DNA of 64,000 bases from positions 1,202,658 through 1,266,657 of the forward strand of contig RSEF01000026.1 of NCBI GenBank assembly GCA_003993805.1, in the 5' to 3' direction. Position 1 is the first letter of the stretch. The number at the start of each line of letters is the position of its first letter. Both the position numbers and the translations under genes were made by a program. Positions 1 through 16,183 of this stretch are shown here, piece by piece. The DNA comes from Himantopus leucocephalus. Taxonomy: Eukaryota > Chordata > Aves > Charadriiformes > Recurvirostridae. The notes under the pieces are model-generated. The model had not been told where the DNA came from. It worked only from the letters and a program-made list of their open reading frames with translations, and made no database searches.

Positions 1-264
1 CTTTCCCAGCCTGACACTCTTGCAAAGCTTGTCTGGGTTCCTCCTGGAGAGGACCTGGGACTCTCCCCGTCTGTCTGTGGGTGAGGGAAGTCTATGAGGG
101 ACCTGCTCTCTCCCTGTTCATCCTGGAGGGATGGAGCTGGGTTTTGCAGAGGGTATAAGCACAGGGCAGAGGGGAATAGCCTGGCTAAACCACCCCTCTG
201 TGTCCACGGGCATGGTGCACAGCAGGGCTGGCCTCCGGGAGCCAAAATATCATGTTTTCCACAG

Positions 265-5638
<5,374 letters not shown>

Positions 5639-5887
5639 ATGACTCAGAAGGCAAAGGAGGCTCAGCCATGGAGAGGTGTATTGCCTTTTGGTCAGCCAGC
5701 TGGCTTCCCCACATTGTGGAGCCTGCAGCGCGAGCCCACCTGCCCTCCCACTGCACAGAGCTTGCAAAGACCTTGCTGCAGGCACAGCGCTGTCTGGGCG
5801 GGCAGATGCTTCATGAGGTGCCATTTCTCATCTCCACACCCCCAGTTGATGTTGTGTCTGTAAATAAAGAGAACAGTGAGGGGGTGC
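5639..5887 (+). other. TNNT2: TNNT2 3' untranslated region
   Basis: About 225 bases separate the stop codon from the AATAAA signal. The end at about 5,887 is inferred from the signal plus 15-25 bases and is not seen directly. The UTR is short, as in other cardiac troponin T genes. Confidence 0.8.
5863..5868 (+). terminator. TNNT2: TNNT2 poly(A) signal AATAAA
   Basis: AATAAA lies in taaataaagagaac and is followed by a GT-rich stretch (gagggggtgcgggtgttgtc) about 12-35 bases downstream, the expected cleavage-factor element. It is the first canonical signal after the stop codon. Confidence 0.88.
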
Positions 5888-7189
5888 GGGTGTTGTCTCC
5901 ATCCTGCAGCTCTCCGCCCAGAGGAAACAGGCACAGGACAGTCTCAGCAGCGCTCAACTGAGCAAGCTCAGTTGCACACCTACTCCCTGGGGTGCAAGAG
6001 GATGCAGCAACCATCCAGGACCTCCTGAATAACATGTCCCCTTGCCTCACAGCATCTCACACCTGCAGTCCTTGGGAGGTTTTCTAACAGACCTCAGTGG
6101 TCTGACCTGCTTTTCCTGCTGCAGTTTGGGGCAATCCTAGTTACAGCCACTTTAGTTCCTGCTTTTGCTGTACCAGAGTCCCCTCACTCCTCTCTGTGTC
6201 AGGGTTGGCCCTGTGGGACAGCATGGATAGGGGCACTGCTTCCAAGCTTCTTGGTCCATGGATTATTCACAAATCCTCCTTCCAGGCCATTTTCATTCCT
6301 ATTCCCACCTCTTCCTAAAGGGCTCAGACCAACTGTGTTTGCCTCCTCTGTGTGTTTCCAACAGCGTGCAACGAAGACTTGAGGTGAGTTAGTGTGGAGA
6401 GACCATTTGTCTGTCCTTTCAGGGGTGCAGATCTCTGTCATCTAGCTGTAGGCATCTCTGTAGCATGCTCCCACATGCAATGCCCATGGGGGCACATCAG
6501 CTGCATAATCCCAAGTGTTCCTGGTGCATGGGTCTGGACTGTCAGCCAGCAGAAGACACCAAGCTTGCATGACCATTTCCTGGGGCAAACTGTCCCTTGC
6601 TGTTGTTAAGTAACATCCATGAGGCATTTCCCAGTGTGGTGGGAAGGGATGGATGCACAGGATGGTGGATCTTCAAAGGCTTCTTGTCCCTCACTGAGAC
6701 ATTTTGACTCCCCTCTTGCTGTGGCTGTCTGTCATCTCCATCCCAGCCCCAGTGATGTGGGGGCATCCTGTGAGTTTCTCCCTTGTGCTGCCTGTTGGAT
6801 GACAACTTATTTATTCCTACTTCAACATATGCCACCAGGTTTTGGGGAACAAGGCTCTGGGAAGCCTCAGCTTCAGTGAGGCAGTAAGTGGAGGGCAACC
6901 AGCCCCCTATGACCCGCCTCCTCAAAAACGAGGTGTGCAGGGATGAACGTGATCCCTTATTGGGACAACAGGGGAGAGCTGGGGAGGGTGGCAGTGCTGG
7001 GACATGGAACACCCAGAAGGTGGCCGAGTGAAGGTCTGGCAAGTGATATTTTCACCCTGACTCATGCATGGCCCCGGGAGAGGGAAGTGCTCAGGGCAGA
7101 AAAGTACATGTGGCTTGGGAAAAAATATCCCCTTTTCCCAGGCTCTGAAGGTCCACCCTCAAAACCTTTCTGGCAGGCAAAGGCAGGGC
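5888..7189. other. Intergenic, downstream of TNNT2
   Basis: I see no exon, repeat family or RNA gene here. A TGACTCA (AP-1 type) site lies near 7,058, just before the CpG-rich block. Confidence 0.7.
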
Positions 7190-7565
7190 ACCGTCAGTGC
7201 TGGTGCCTGGTGCCGCACAGAGGCACTGCAGCCGCTCTGCCCGTCCCTGCGGGGCTGGCAGCGCCCAGGGTGGGGGTACAGAGGCACTCCCTGCTTCCCA
7301 CAGTGCTGCCTGTCTCGGCAGCGCGCTGGCCCCCCGCCAGCCTGGTTCCCTGCGCGCCGGGGCCGAAACCTGCGCGCTCCCTCCCCGCCCAGCACCTCCC
7401 TCCCAGCGCCCGGTGCTCGGTGGCACAGCCATGCCAGAACCGCTGATTCAGCACCCAGCCCTCCCACCGACCCTCCCCTGCTCCCTCTCCCACTGGCGGC
7501 TTTCCACGGTGAGCGGGCTTCTGCTGTGCTCCGGCATGGCAGAGCGTGGTGCGGGATGCAGAAAT
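7190..7565. promoter_or_regulatory. Intergenic CpG-rich block (candidate CpG island)
   Basis: By eye this block has about 70% G+C and roughly 27 CpG dinucleotides in 350 bases (clusters such as cagcgcgctgg, ctgcgcgccggggccg, cctgcgcgctccc). That is far denser than the flanking intergenic DNA. It begins about 1.3 kb past the TNNT2 poly(A) signal. No matching coding gene is seen on either strand. It could be a promoter of an unannotated transcript, a regulatory element, or a GC-biased patch. Confidence 0.55.
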
Positions 7566-9650
7566 CCTCTGGGACATAGCAGAGAGCTCTGGGGTCCTCT
7601 CCGGGGTCTTACAGGGTGCTGGCATCACCCCAAGTGTTGCATGGGCTGCGTGACGATTGCAGTGGTGCAGTAGGTTGTGCCAACTTCTGCTGGAGAGTGG
7701 TGCAGGAGAGCAGCTCTGATGTGAGGGCGTGCTGTCCCCATCCTGCCATGCACAGCGTGTGTTTTGCAAGTGGATGAGTGTTAGGTTGGTGCGGCGGGCC
7801 AGGGCCCAGCCACGCTGCTGTGCACTGCAGAGGGAGGGACCCCTGGAGGGTCCTGCAGGGCACCAACAACCTTGCAGTGCTACATCATTGTGGAGATTTG
7901 TAGCACTGCTGCGTGATCTCAACGTCCCCATGGGCAGCAGAACCTCTGGATGCCAGATCAAAGCACCAGCACGCTCTGGAGCATGGTATGAGCAGTAGAG
8001 AGCTCTGCCCTTCCCTAGCAGCGCATTCCTTTGCTTTTCACAGGAGCTAAGAGGTGTAGCATCCTCTCGCAGGTTGCAGAGGAACAGCATCTTCTGCCAT
8101 AGCATGCAAACATCCTCCATGCTGTGGTCCTTTGAGGAGCAGAACCTGGTGTAGCACCACTCTGGAGCACGGCACGTGAAACCAGTGTCCACTCAAGTGC
8201 AGGGCTGGTGTCCCAGACAAAGCACCGGGCAGGGATCAGGCCGTGTCCCACGCAGTCGCTGCAGTGCAGGGTGTCAGGGTCCTTTTGGGTGCTCTACAGA
8301 GACATTGGCAGGTGCTGCAGTGCGTGCTGGTGGGTGCAGTGTCCTACAGCATGGTGTGGCACAGAAGGCCTCTGCCTTCCCCAACGTCCTGGCCAGAGTT
8401 CAAAGTGCCAGAGACTGCTGCCATCCTGGGGTACAAATCCTCCTGCTCCGGTGTTGGGCACGAGTGTCCCAACACTACTGCATGAGCCCAAACCACAGCA
8501 GACCTGTGCCCAGGTCTCACAAGCATGTGTACCTCGTGGTATCTTGACACAAACCCATGGCAAGGTGCTCCCCAGGGTATCAGTGTCCCCACATGGTGGA
8601 GTGGACGCAAAAGAGGATGCATTTGTTACCCAGAAGGTTCTGGCAAACCATTGAGCTGATGTTTTGGGCTGTGGTTGTGTTAAACCAGAGCTGTGTGTAA
8701 GGCGGTCTCGTGCTCTTCTCTGCCAAATCAAGACCCAGGACCACTCCCAGTAGTAAAGCCACACTGAAATACAGATATTGTAGAGTCTGATCTTGACACT
8801 ACAGCTACAGATAGAAACAGCCTGCTCATGTCTTTGATCAGGTCATGTTAGCCAGGCATGCTCTGGACAGCACATGAGATTCTGGGATTGTTGTCCGGGG
8901 GCCATCTGGCCAATGCATGTCCCAAGGAGCCAGTGTCATGCATGTACCCACACTACCAGCATTATGGTCCATAATGTAGCAGCAGTGGTCCACAAGGACC
9001 TGTGGGACAATGGAGCAGCAGCTCTTGAAGCGGAAATGCTGCCAGGGCCCAGTGTGTCTCAACAGATGGGGATGTGGAGCACATGGTGAAGGATCCCCTC
9101 ACCCCCACCTTGGAGATGTTGGAGCATTGCTTCCCCGCAACAGGCACAACGCTAAGTTTGAGGTGGCCCCATGGTCTATGGAGTGCGAGCAAGAGCAGCA
9201 TGCGGAGGAGAGACAGACAGGGCCAACGGAGGGAGTGTTTCAGGAGGACAGAGCCTGCCAAAGGCACTGGACAAGCATGGTGAGTATGGGCTGCTCTGCA
9301 CCTCCTGCTTTGCTCCCTGGGTGAGCCAGTGCCCACACTCCCCAGTGCAGGACAGGGGACTTGAGTCTTCTGGGGCTGGAGGGGTGATGCCAGCACCAGC
9401 AGGATAACACACACACCAACTCCTGTGCCAATGGGGGATCCTTGCTGGCACGCAGAGTCCCCACTGCCCAGGCATGGCCCAGCATCGGGTATATTTTTCC
9501 AGTGATGTCCCGGCTGTTCAAGGGTGGCACAGCTCTGTAGATCATGGAGCAGATGGTATTGGATGCCATGGCTGGGGGAGTGGGCACTGGGGTTCACCAC
9601 CTTAGACTCAGGGACAGGGTGGCCGCGAAGCACTGATCCACAGTGTCACT
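7566..9650. other. GC-rich intergenic stretch with chance ORFs
   Basis: The composition is rich in TGTCCC, GCAGTG and CATGG words that recur at irregular spacing (for example gtgtccca near 8207, 8245 and 8464). This suggests a decayed minisatellite-like history. Long open frames here (one of 332 codons on the - strand, 7194-8192) have no recognisable domain, biased Cys/Trp/His content and overlapping rivals in other frames, so I do not call a gene. Confidence 0.4.
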
Positions 9651-11663
9651 GTCCCCAGGTAAAGTTCTGGGGTGCCCAACCTTGAGTTCAAGCCAAGGCA
9701 AAATGTCAACATAAAACTGCCGGAAATGAAGCAGTACAACCCATGATTTTTTGCAGATCAGGTCTAACAACAGGCTATATTTTAAGAGAGAGAAAAAGGA
9801 TGTAAATGTTGGATTTTGAAACAGATTCCAGACCTGGAGCTCTCATCTCCAGAGTCCCAAGCCATAAGTTGCTGTGAGATGGCCCTCCTCAGCACATTCC
9901 CCTGCAGAGCAGGTCCATATGTTCGCACAAGCCCTTGACGTCTGCAAGTTTTTTATGATTATTTTTAAATGCCTTATAAAACTTTAAGTTCCATTTAATA
10001 TCTTAGCCCTGTAAATCACTGCTTAGAGTAGCTAATTCATAAGTATCAATTAATCGTCTTTAATTGGTTAAAGTCACCCATGATTTATGCTGATTCCACA
10101 GATGTGTTAAGTCATCAATGAAGTCTTTAAGGCACCGTAAGCACAGTTTAGCATCTACGCAATGACCCATGTCCATAAGACAAGTCCCGCTGACAAAGCA
10201 GGCAACAATGCTCTGGGATGGAAAGGAAGAGGCTTTAGCTGTTGACTGGAAGCAGCATTTTATTGGCACTTAGTGGAAGGAAAATAAGCTTCCTGGTGAT
10301 GTCTGAATCATTGGTTCTGCATGTGCTCTCATGCCCAGGTTTCAGCTGAAGTCCTGGGTGTAAACTGTGCTCTTCCTTGGTGCAGGGCAGCAACCAGTGG
10401 CAGGAGCACTGAGATGCTCAGTCCTAACAGGAGCTGGGATCAGCCCCTTTGACCAGCAGTGGATCCGTAAGGTTCATGACTGGTAAAGGTGGTGCTGCAC
10501 CGTATGCCCTGACCTGGAGTGGTGTTGAGCACTAAAGCTGCTGTGATGGTTTGCAGGAGTGGCAATCCCTGCAGCAGTGCCTCTGGCAGTCACAGGCAGT
10601 GCCCAGGTCAGGGGATGGCATGGATCTCAGGGAGGAAGGGAGAACTGCAGGGAGTTGGTCCTGCTCATGCACCCCACCATCGGCCTCAGCTGCACAGATC
10701 CTGACCCATCTCCCCTCCAAAAGAGCACGTGGAGACCAAACTCACCCATGCTCAGCTGGCGCGGGGAGGTCTGCAGCAAACAGAGAGCTGCGAGACAAAA
10801 GCCAAAGCCTTTAGCAGTGTCTCCCACGGTATCATGTCTGGGTAAACCCCTAGGAGGAAGGTCTCAGAGCCCCACGTTTGCAGCTTTGAGGTCGGATATC
10901 TTCAGAATATTCCTGTCTCTGCTACTCTCCTGCTGACACCGTCTTGCTCCCCCAGACGAAGGGGGCTGTGTGCTCCCTTGCATACAAACGCACACACATA
11001 CGCACATGCAGAGTCCCAGACATGCGTGCACATGCACACACATGCAGACACCATCACAGGTACCCGCATGCACACACACACTCAGAGCTGGCTGTGCCGG
11101 GTCCTGCAACACACCTCCAAAGGGAGGTGAAAGAGCAGTGATGGACAGAGGGGAGCTGCCCACTGCATCCCTGGGGCAGTCCTAGTGGATGGGCTGTCCC
11201 AGGACGCAGGTGCCCAACAGCAGGGGATGCATTTTAGGGTATCATCCACTTATAGCGGGCTCAGTCCGTGCTCTGGCAGAGGAAGCAGAGGGGTCGGCAG
11301 CTGTGCTGGCAGCGGGGAGCTGGACCAGAAGAGCCTGAGTGCACCGGACAAACTTCATCAGAGAAGCAGGTGGGGTGATCCAAAGGGGATGTGGATGCAA
11401 TGCTGAATTTTAGTTTTATTCTCTCAGATGGCACCACTCAGGTCCTAAGTCTGCCAATGGCCAAAGACCCAGTCACAAGCACGTTTAATGCGAGATGTGA
11501 TTTCGTTCATCAAGCGCTTTCACCTTGGCCAAGAGCAAGGTCCTGCACCCTGTATTCACCGCATGAACCCAGCACAGGGTATGTGCCATGTTCCAGTTAA
11601 GCTCCAATTGGGCCTGTTGGAAATTGAAAGAGACAGAAATGTCTGCTCGATGTGAACTTATAG
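9651..11663. other. Intergenic, AT-rich block then CA-rich repeat
   Basis: From about 9,945 to 10,100 the sequence is markedly AT-rich and non-repetitive (taattcataagtatcaatt, tctttaattggttaaagtc). I see no exon. The CA-rich tract at about 10,985-11,083 is listed separately. Confidence 0.5.
10985..11083. repeat. Imperfect CA/CG-rich microsatellite
   Basis: Interrupted runs of ACACAC, GCACATG and CATGCACACA form an alternating purine-pyrimidine tract of about 100 bases. This is simple sequence with no coding signal. Confidence 0.8.
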
Positions 11664-11811
11664 TATCACAGAATCACAGAATGTTTAGAGTTGGAAGTGA
11701 CTTTAAAGATCATCTTGTTCCCCCTGCTGCCATGGGCAGGGACACCTCCCACCGGACAAGGTCCCTCAAACCCCCGTCCAACCTGGCCTTGAACACCTCC
11801 AGGGATGGGGC
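11664..11811 (-). mobile_element. CR1 LINE fragment, antisense, cut by a gap
   Basis: The element begins with the reversed CR1 3' terminal repeat (atcacagaatcacagaatg), followed by gttggaagtgactttaaaga, cccaccggacaaggtccct-like sequence, and tggccttgaacacctccagg. This is the complement of the classic avian CR1 3' UTR. It runs straight into the N gap at 11,812, so its 5' extent is unknown. Confidence 0.9.
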
Positions 11812-11911
11812 NNNNNNNNNNNNNNNNNNNNNNNNNNNNNNNNNNNNNNNNNNNNNNNNNNNNNNNNNNNNNNNNNNNNNNNNNNNNNNNNNNNNNNNNN
11901 NNNNNNNNNNN
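11812..11911. other. Assembly gap, 100 N
   Basis: Exactly 100 N, the usual placeholder for a gap of unknown length. It breaks inside a CR1 copy. Confidence 0.97.
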
Positions 11912-14900
11912 TGTCTTCCTGTGTGAAATAAATATGCAAGAAGCTGGTCTGCTGCAGATTATTCAAGTGCACCGCCAGACCCAGGAGTGCCTGGGGGTGC
12001 CTGACCCCCACCCTGAGATTCCACCACGCCTTCCTAATCCCTGCCTGTTCCTTACTACCAGCCCGTGCGTTGCGGCTGCTGGGGTTCATGCTGATGAAGC
12101 GTGATGCTGCTGAGCAGCTCAGCACCTGCACAAAGATGGGTTTTTTCTGCCGCTTGCCTCCAAGGCTGAGCCTTAAACAAAAGACACAGAGGAAGAGAGA
12201 AGAGCAGAGGAAGGCAACACATCCCTTATCTAACAGCTCAGAGGTTACTACACTTGCTGGTGAGGTGGAAGATTCAAGTTCCTATCTCTCCTTGGTCTGA
12301 TCGGAGCATGGCTTTGAGCTCTGGTTTTTAACCCCAGCTGAGCTGCAGCATTCAGTGCTCTCTTTCTATGACACTGGTTTATAACTCCAGCACTACATGC
12401 TACGACTGATGTGTCAGATTGTGGCGCAGTGCAATACTGAAATTATTGACGGTGCTTCCCTGGTTTCGGAAGCGTTGTGAGCCACTCGTACCTTTTATCT
12501 GCACCTGTAAACAAACACAGTTGTACCGTCGCAGAGCAATAAATCTAACTTTGATATCATGACAAAGACGGAACACTTTGATCCAGGGAAACTCTTTGAT
12601 CTTTCACTGTGTACCAGATGCTTTTGATTAGCTGTAAAAATAGAGCAATTATTGCAACTTTTAAGGTGGTGTTGCAGGGCTATACTATTACCTGTCAGTG
12701 TATTAGCTGTGTACCCATGCCACACCTTAAAATAAAATAGAATGTGAAATTCAGCTAAGTTCTGCAGTTCTCAAATTCTGCTGATTTTTTGGACCAACAC
12801 ATTTGGGAAAGGGAACATTTGTCCTTGAGAGGCTTTCCACCTCAGAGATTTTGTCCAGGCCAGTGTTTCAAACGCTTTGAAATAATTACAAGCAGAATCA
12901 TCCTGACAAAGACTAAGAAGTATTTCTGGGTGCTGGAAGAGGTGCCCAAGGGTCCTGTCAGGAGGACAGGTCTCCTCCCTTGGGCTGAGCATCTAGTGGA
13001 TCTCCCCATCACCCTCCTCACTGCCCAGAGCACATCCTCCATGGATGCCAAGTTGTGTTTGCCATACCAAGGGTTCCATGGTAGAGCAGTCACAATGTGG
13101 AGGAGATCTCAGCATCACTGGGCTCCAGACCTCTCCATAGGATCCATAGAGACCATCATCTCCAGCTAGGGCTTAACTTTCTGCTCCTCCAGCTGCACAG
13201 ATTAAATCAGGAGCTGTATGTCCAGATTCATCCCAGCAACGCTTAGCAGATGTACTTACTCAGTTCCCAGTCTCTCCTGGCAGTGGGCAGAGACAAATAT
13301 CTCCAGAGGATGATTCAATGTTGTGTGACCTGGAAGGGCAAAGCCAAGAGGATGGGGTCCTGGCTGGAAGGAGCACACCATGGCAGGATGAGAACCAGCT
13401 CCTCGTTATTTGCTCAATGGGGCAATTAATCCCATAAGTTCCTGAGCCCTGTGATTAACTGCAGCCATCCAAACATCGGCATTGTGAAGGAAGAGTAACT
13501 AAAGGATTCTGGAAATTATTGGCATTTCTTGGCAGCTGTGGAAAAATCCCAATTGCAGCTTGCAGGCCCTTGGGCTAAGGGCAGGACAACCTACCGGCAC
13601 GCAAACCGACAAACAACTCAGAAGGAAGCACTTTTCTTTCAGGAAGAAGGAACAATGATGCAAAAGTCCCCAAAGCCTCTGCCCATGAACCAGGTGAGGA
13701 ACCAAGGGGGAGCGATTGCTGTCTGCTAGAAGTCCGGCAGTGGCTCCGTGCAGATGGGGTATGGCATAAAGAGCAAGCCTGGATTGTTCATGAAGACACA
13801 GGCTGTCAAGAGCACAAAACTCCTCCATGGATCTGTTTGCAGACCCTAGTGTGCTGAGACAGAGATTTTGGAAATCTGGCCCTGTGCTCTATGGAAGAGA
13901 ATTTGGCCCATAACACCCTCCTCACAGATGTGAGGGTTATAGCTGCAGAAATGTTTCTTTAAGGCACCTCAATCCTTTAGTGGAAGTCGCAGTTTTGAAT
14001 CAGGTTTCCAATGGCATAGACCAAAGAGAGGGGCAGCAAACGCTTCACCGTGGGGTCCTCAGCAGCCTGCACGCTGGGTGGGATGGATGCCTAAGCTACG
14101 ACAAAGAGGTTATATGTTGAAATCCCAGCATGCCTGGGACTGAGGTGTTGTGAGATGGGGTCTGCATCCCTGAAGTGTGTCCTAGGATTTGGTGTCTCCC
14201 TTTAGCAAGTCCCACAGCCGCATTTCCTCCCCAGCAGTCCCCCACAACCTTTGGGTTGAAATTTACAGAGGATCTGGACAAACTGGGTTTAATTGTCATT
14301 GTTCTGCCTCAGAGGGAGACTGGGGATATTTCCTGGTGGAAATATATGCAGCTAGGTAGGAGTTTCCAAGACAAGATTGTTGGCCTGAAATGTCTAAATT
14401 CTTTTGTAGGGTTGGGTCTCCGCTTTCATTTACCCATATAAAAAAATAATGTTCTCATTTCTATTTTGCTCAAGTAACTGTGACCCACGTTCCCCAAAAG
14501 CCAAGGACCTGCAAGAGAAGTCGCATTCTTGTGGCACCTTAATAATTTGCCCAAAGCAAAGAATAAGAGAGCTGGGACTTCAACGCAGCTCGTCAAGCTG
14601 GAGACACAGCTCCAAGGCCAAGTTGATAGCACCCAAGGTTACATTGAGGAAAACTAATTCTCCACTAACAGACCCTGGTACAGTGTGTTCTTTGTGAATT
14701 AATGGTCTTAGAAAAAGGCTGTTTGCAAATAAAGTCTTCCCAAACAGAATGGGATGTGCCCTCATTTCGCAGAGGTTTGCAGAGGGACTGTTAGCTCAGC
14801 AGTTTCAACTCGCGGTGAGCACGCGTGCAAATTAAAAGGAGGAAGCCACACGGTTGGTTTTGGGGCATTCCTGTCGAGGTGTTGCTCTTTTGAAGTCGGT

Positions 14901-16160
14901 GGGGTTTCTCCCGGGCTGGGTCCATCCACGCCGCTCACACCCCTGGAATGTGGCCGGGGATTGGTGTGACCAGTCGGGCCAGTAAACAGACCTTCCTCCA
15001 AAATGAGTTTTTACTGAAATCTGCAAAGAGCTGTTGCAAGTGGATTGACTCACATGGTTTCTCAGCTCTTAGTCATGAGCTTCTTCTCTGGACAGTTAAT
15101 TAGTTTGTTCTTGTGGAGCGCTTTGAAGATGCAAAGCAGGCTGGGAAAGTGAAGTGTTATTAGCTCATTATCTGCAATCTTTTTTTTTTTTTTGTGACAG
15201 AGCAATGAAGTCCAGGCTCAGCCTAAGATGCTTAACAGCACTAAAAAACGAATTGTCCACACACCCAGTTCTGTCCTTATTTCAGTACAGCTCTTTGCTG
15301 AAGCTCAGTGCCTCTTTAGACTAAAGCTCCTTAACACCAGCCAGGCACGATAGGGTTGCTTAGCATCACTACACAGGTAATTGGCAGTGACTCTAAGATT
15401 TAGCCTTACCCTGACAGAATACCTGAACATTTGGAAGTTGGACCATTCATTTCAATCTTCCTTCTACTAGTTTTCACTTAGAGGTGAAAGGGGAGAATGA
15501 GGCCGTGGATTTTTTATAATTTATACCTTGATATGGGTGTATTAAGGGTCAAGTTCAGCATCTGAGAACCTGAAATCTTTATAGAGAGCTGCAAAATTAA
15601 ATAGCCCGGAAGGTTATGAATAAGATGACTTAGCATCTGTCTGCGCAAAGTGTGTCTGGTTATGTTCAAAGAGAAGTAATATTAAAAGTAGTATTTTTGT
15701 GTCTGCAAAGGACATGCTGGCCAGACAGCTGCCATGCCCTGTGGAGTATAGTGGATATAACAGCTTCGTCGTCATAGCTGGTCACTAGTTACGTATCTGG
15801 CAATTTGGGGATCTTGCCAGAGGCATTTCAGAAACTGGTGTGCGCAGTGATGTGGCCTGCTGCAAGGAAATGTGCCTTCATAATTGGGTGCTTGAACTCT
15901 TTTGGCCCCGTGGCCCCATTGCAATGGCCTCACATGCAAGCCTGAGCCTCTTATTGGATTCAACACCATCCCCGAGCATAAATATCCATCTGGTTCTTAG
16001 GGAAAGATTGCATGTGGGCTGCCCTGATCGCCCTGCAGACCTCCAGCCTGGGTCTCCACCTTGACCTGAACATGCTCCAGCGATACCGCAAGCTCCAAGT
16101 CTGTGGGAAAAGGCCAGGCTGAGCAATGAGCCTCATCCCTCGGGCATGTGCATGTGCCTG

Positions 16161-16183
16161 CACACACACACACACACACACAC
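16161..16183. repeat. (CA)11 microsatellite
   Basis: An uninterrupted CA run of about 23 bases, followed by cgcatgtg. A simple repeat and a potential length marker. Confidence 0.95.

Noticed and set aside
1..264. Additional upstream TNNT2 exon
   Set aside because: No acidic (Glu-rich) short exon with AG/GT borders in the required phase. Open frames here read through intron sequence.
7194..8192. 332-codon open frame on the - strand
   Set aside because: It is GC-rich intergenic DNA with rival long frames on both strands over the same bases. The product has no domain, a random-looking composition rich in Cys, Trp and His, and no splice or promoter context of its own.
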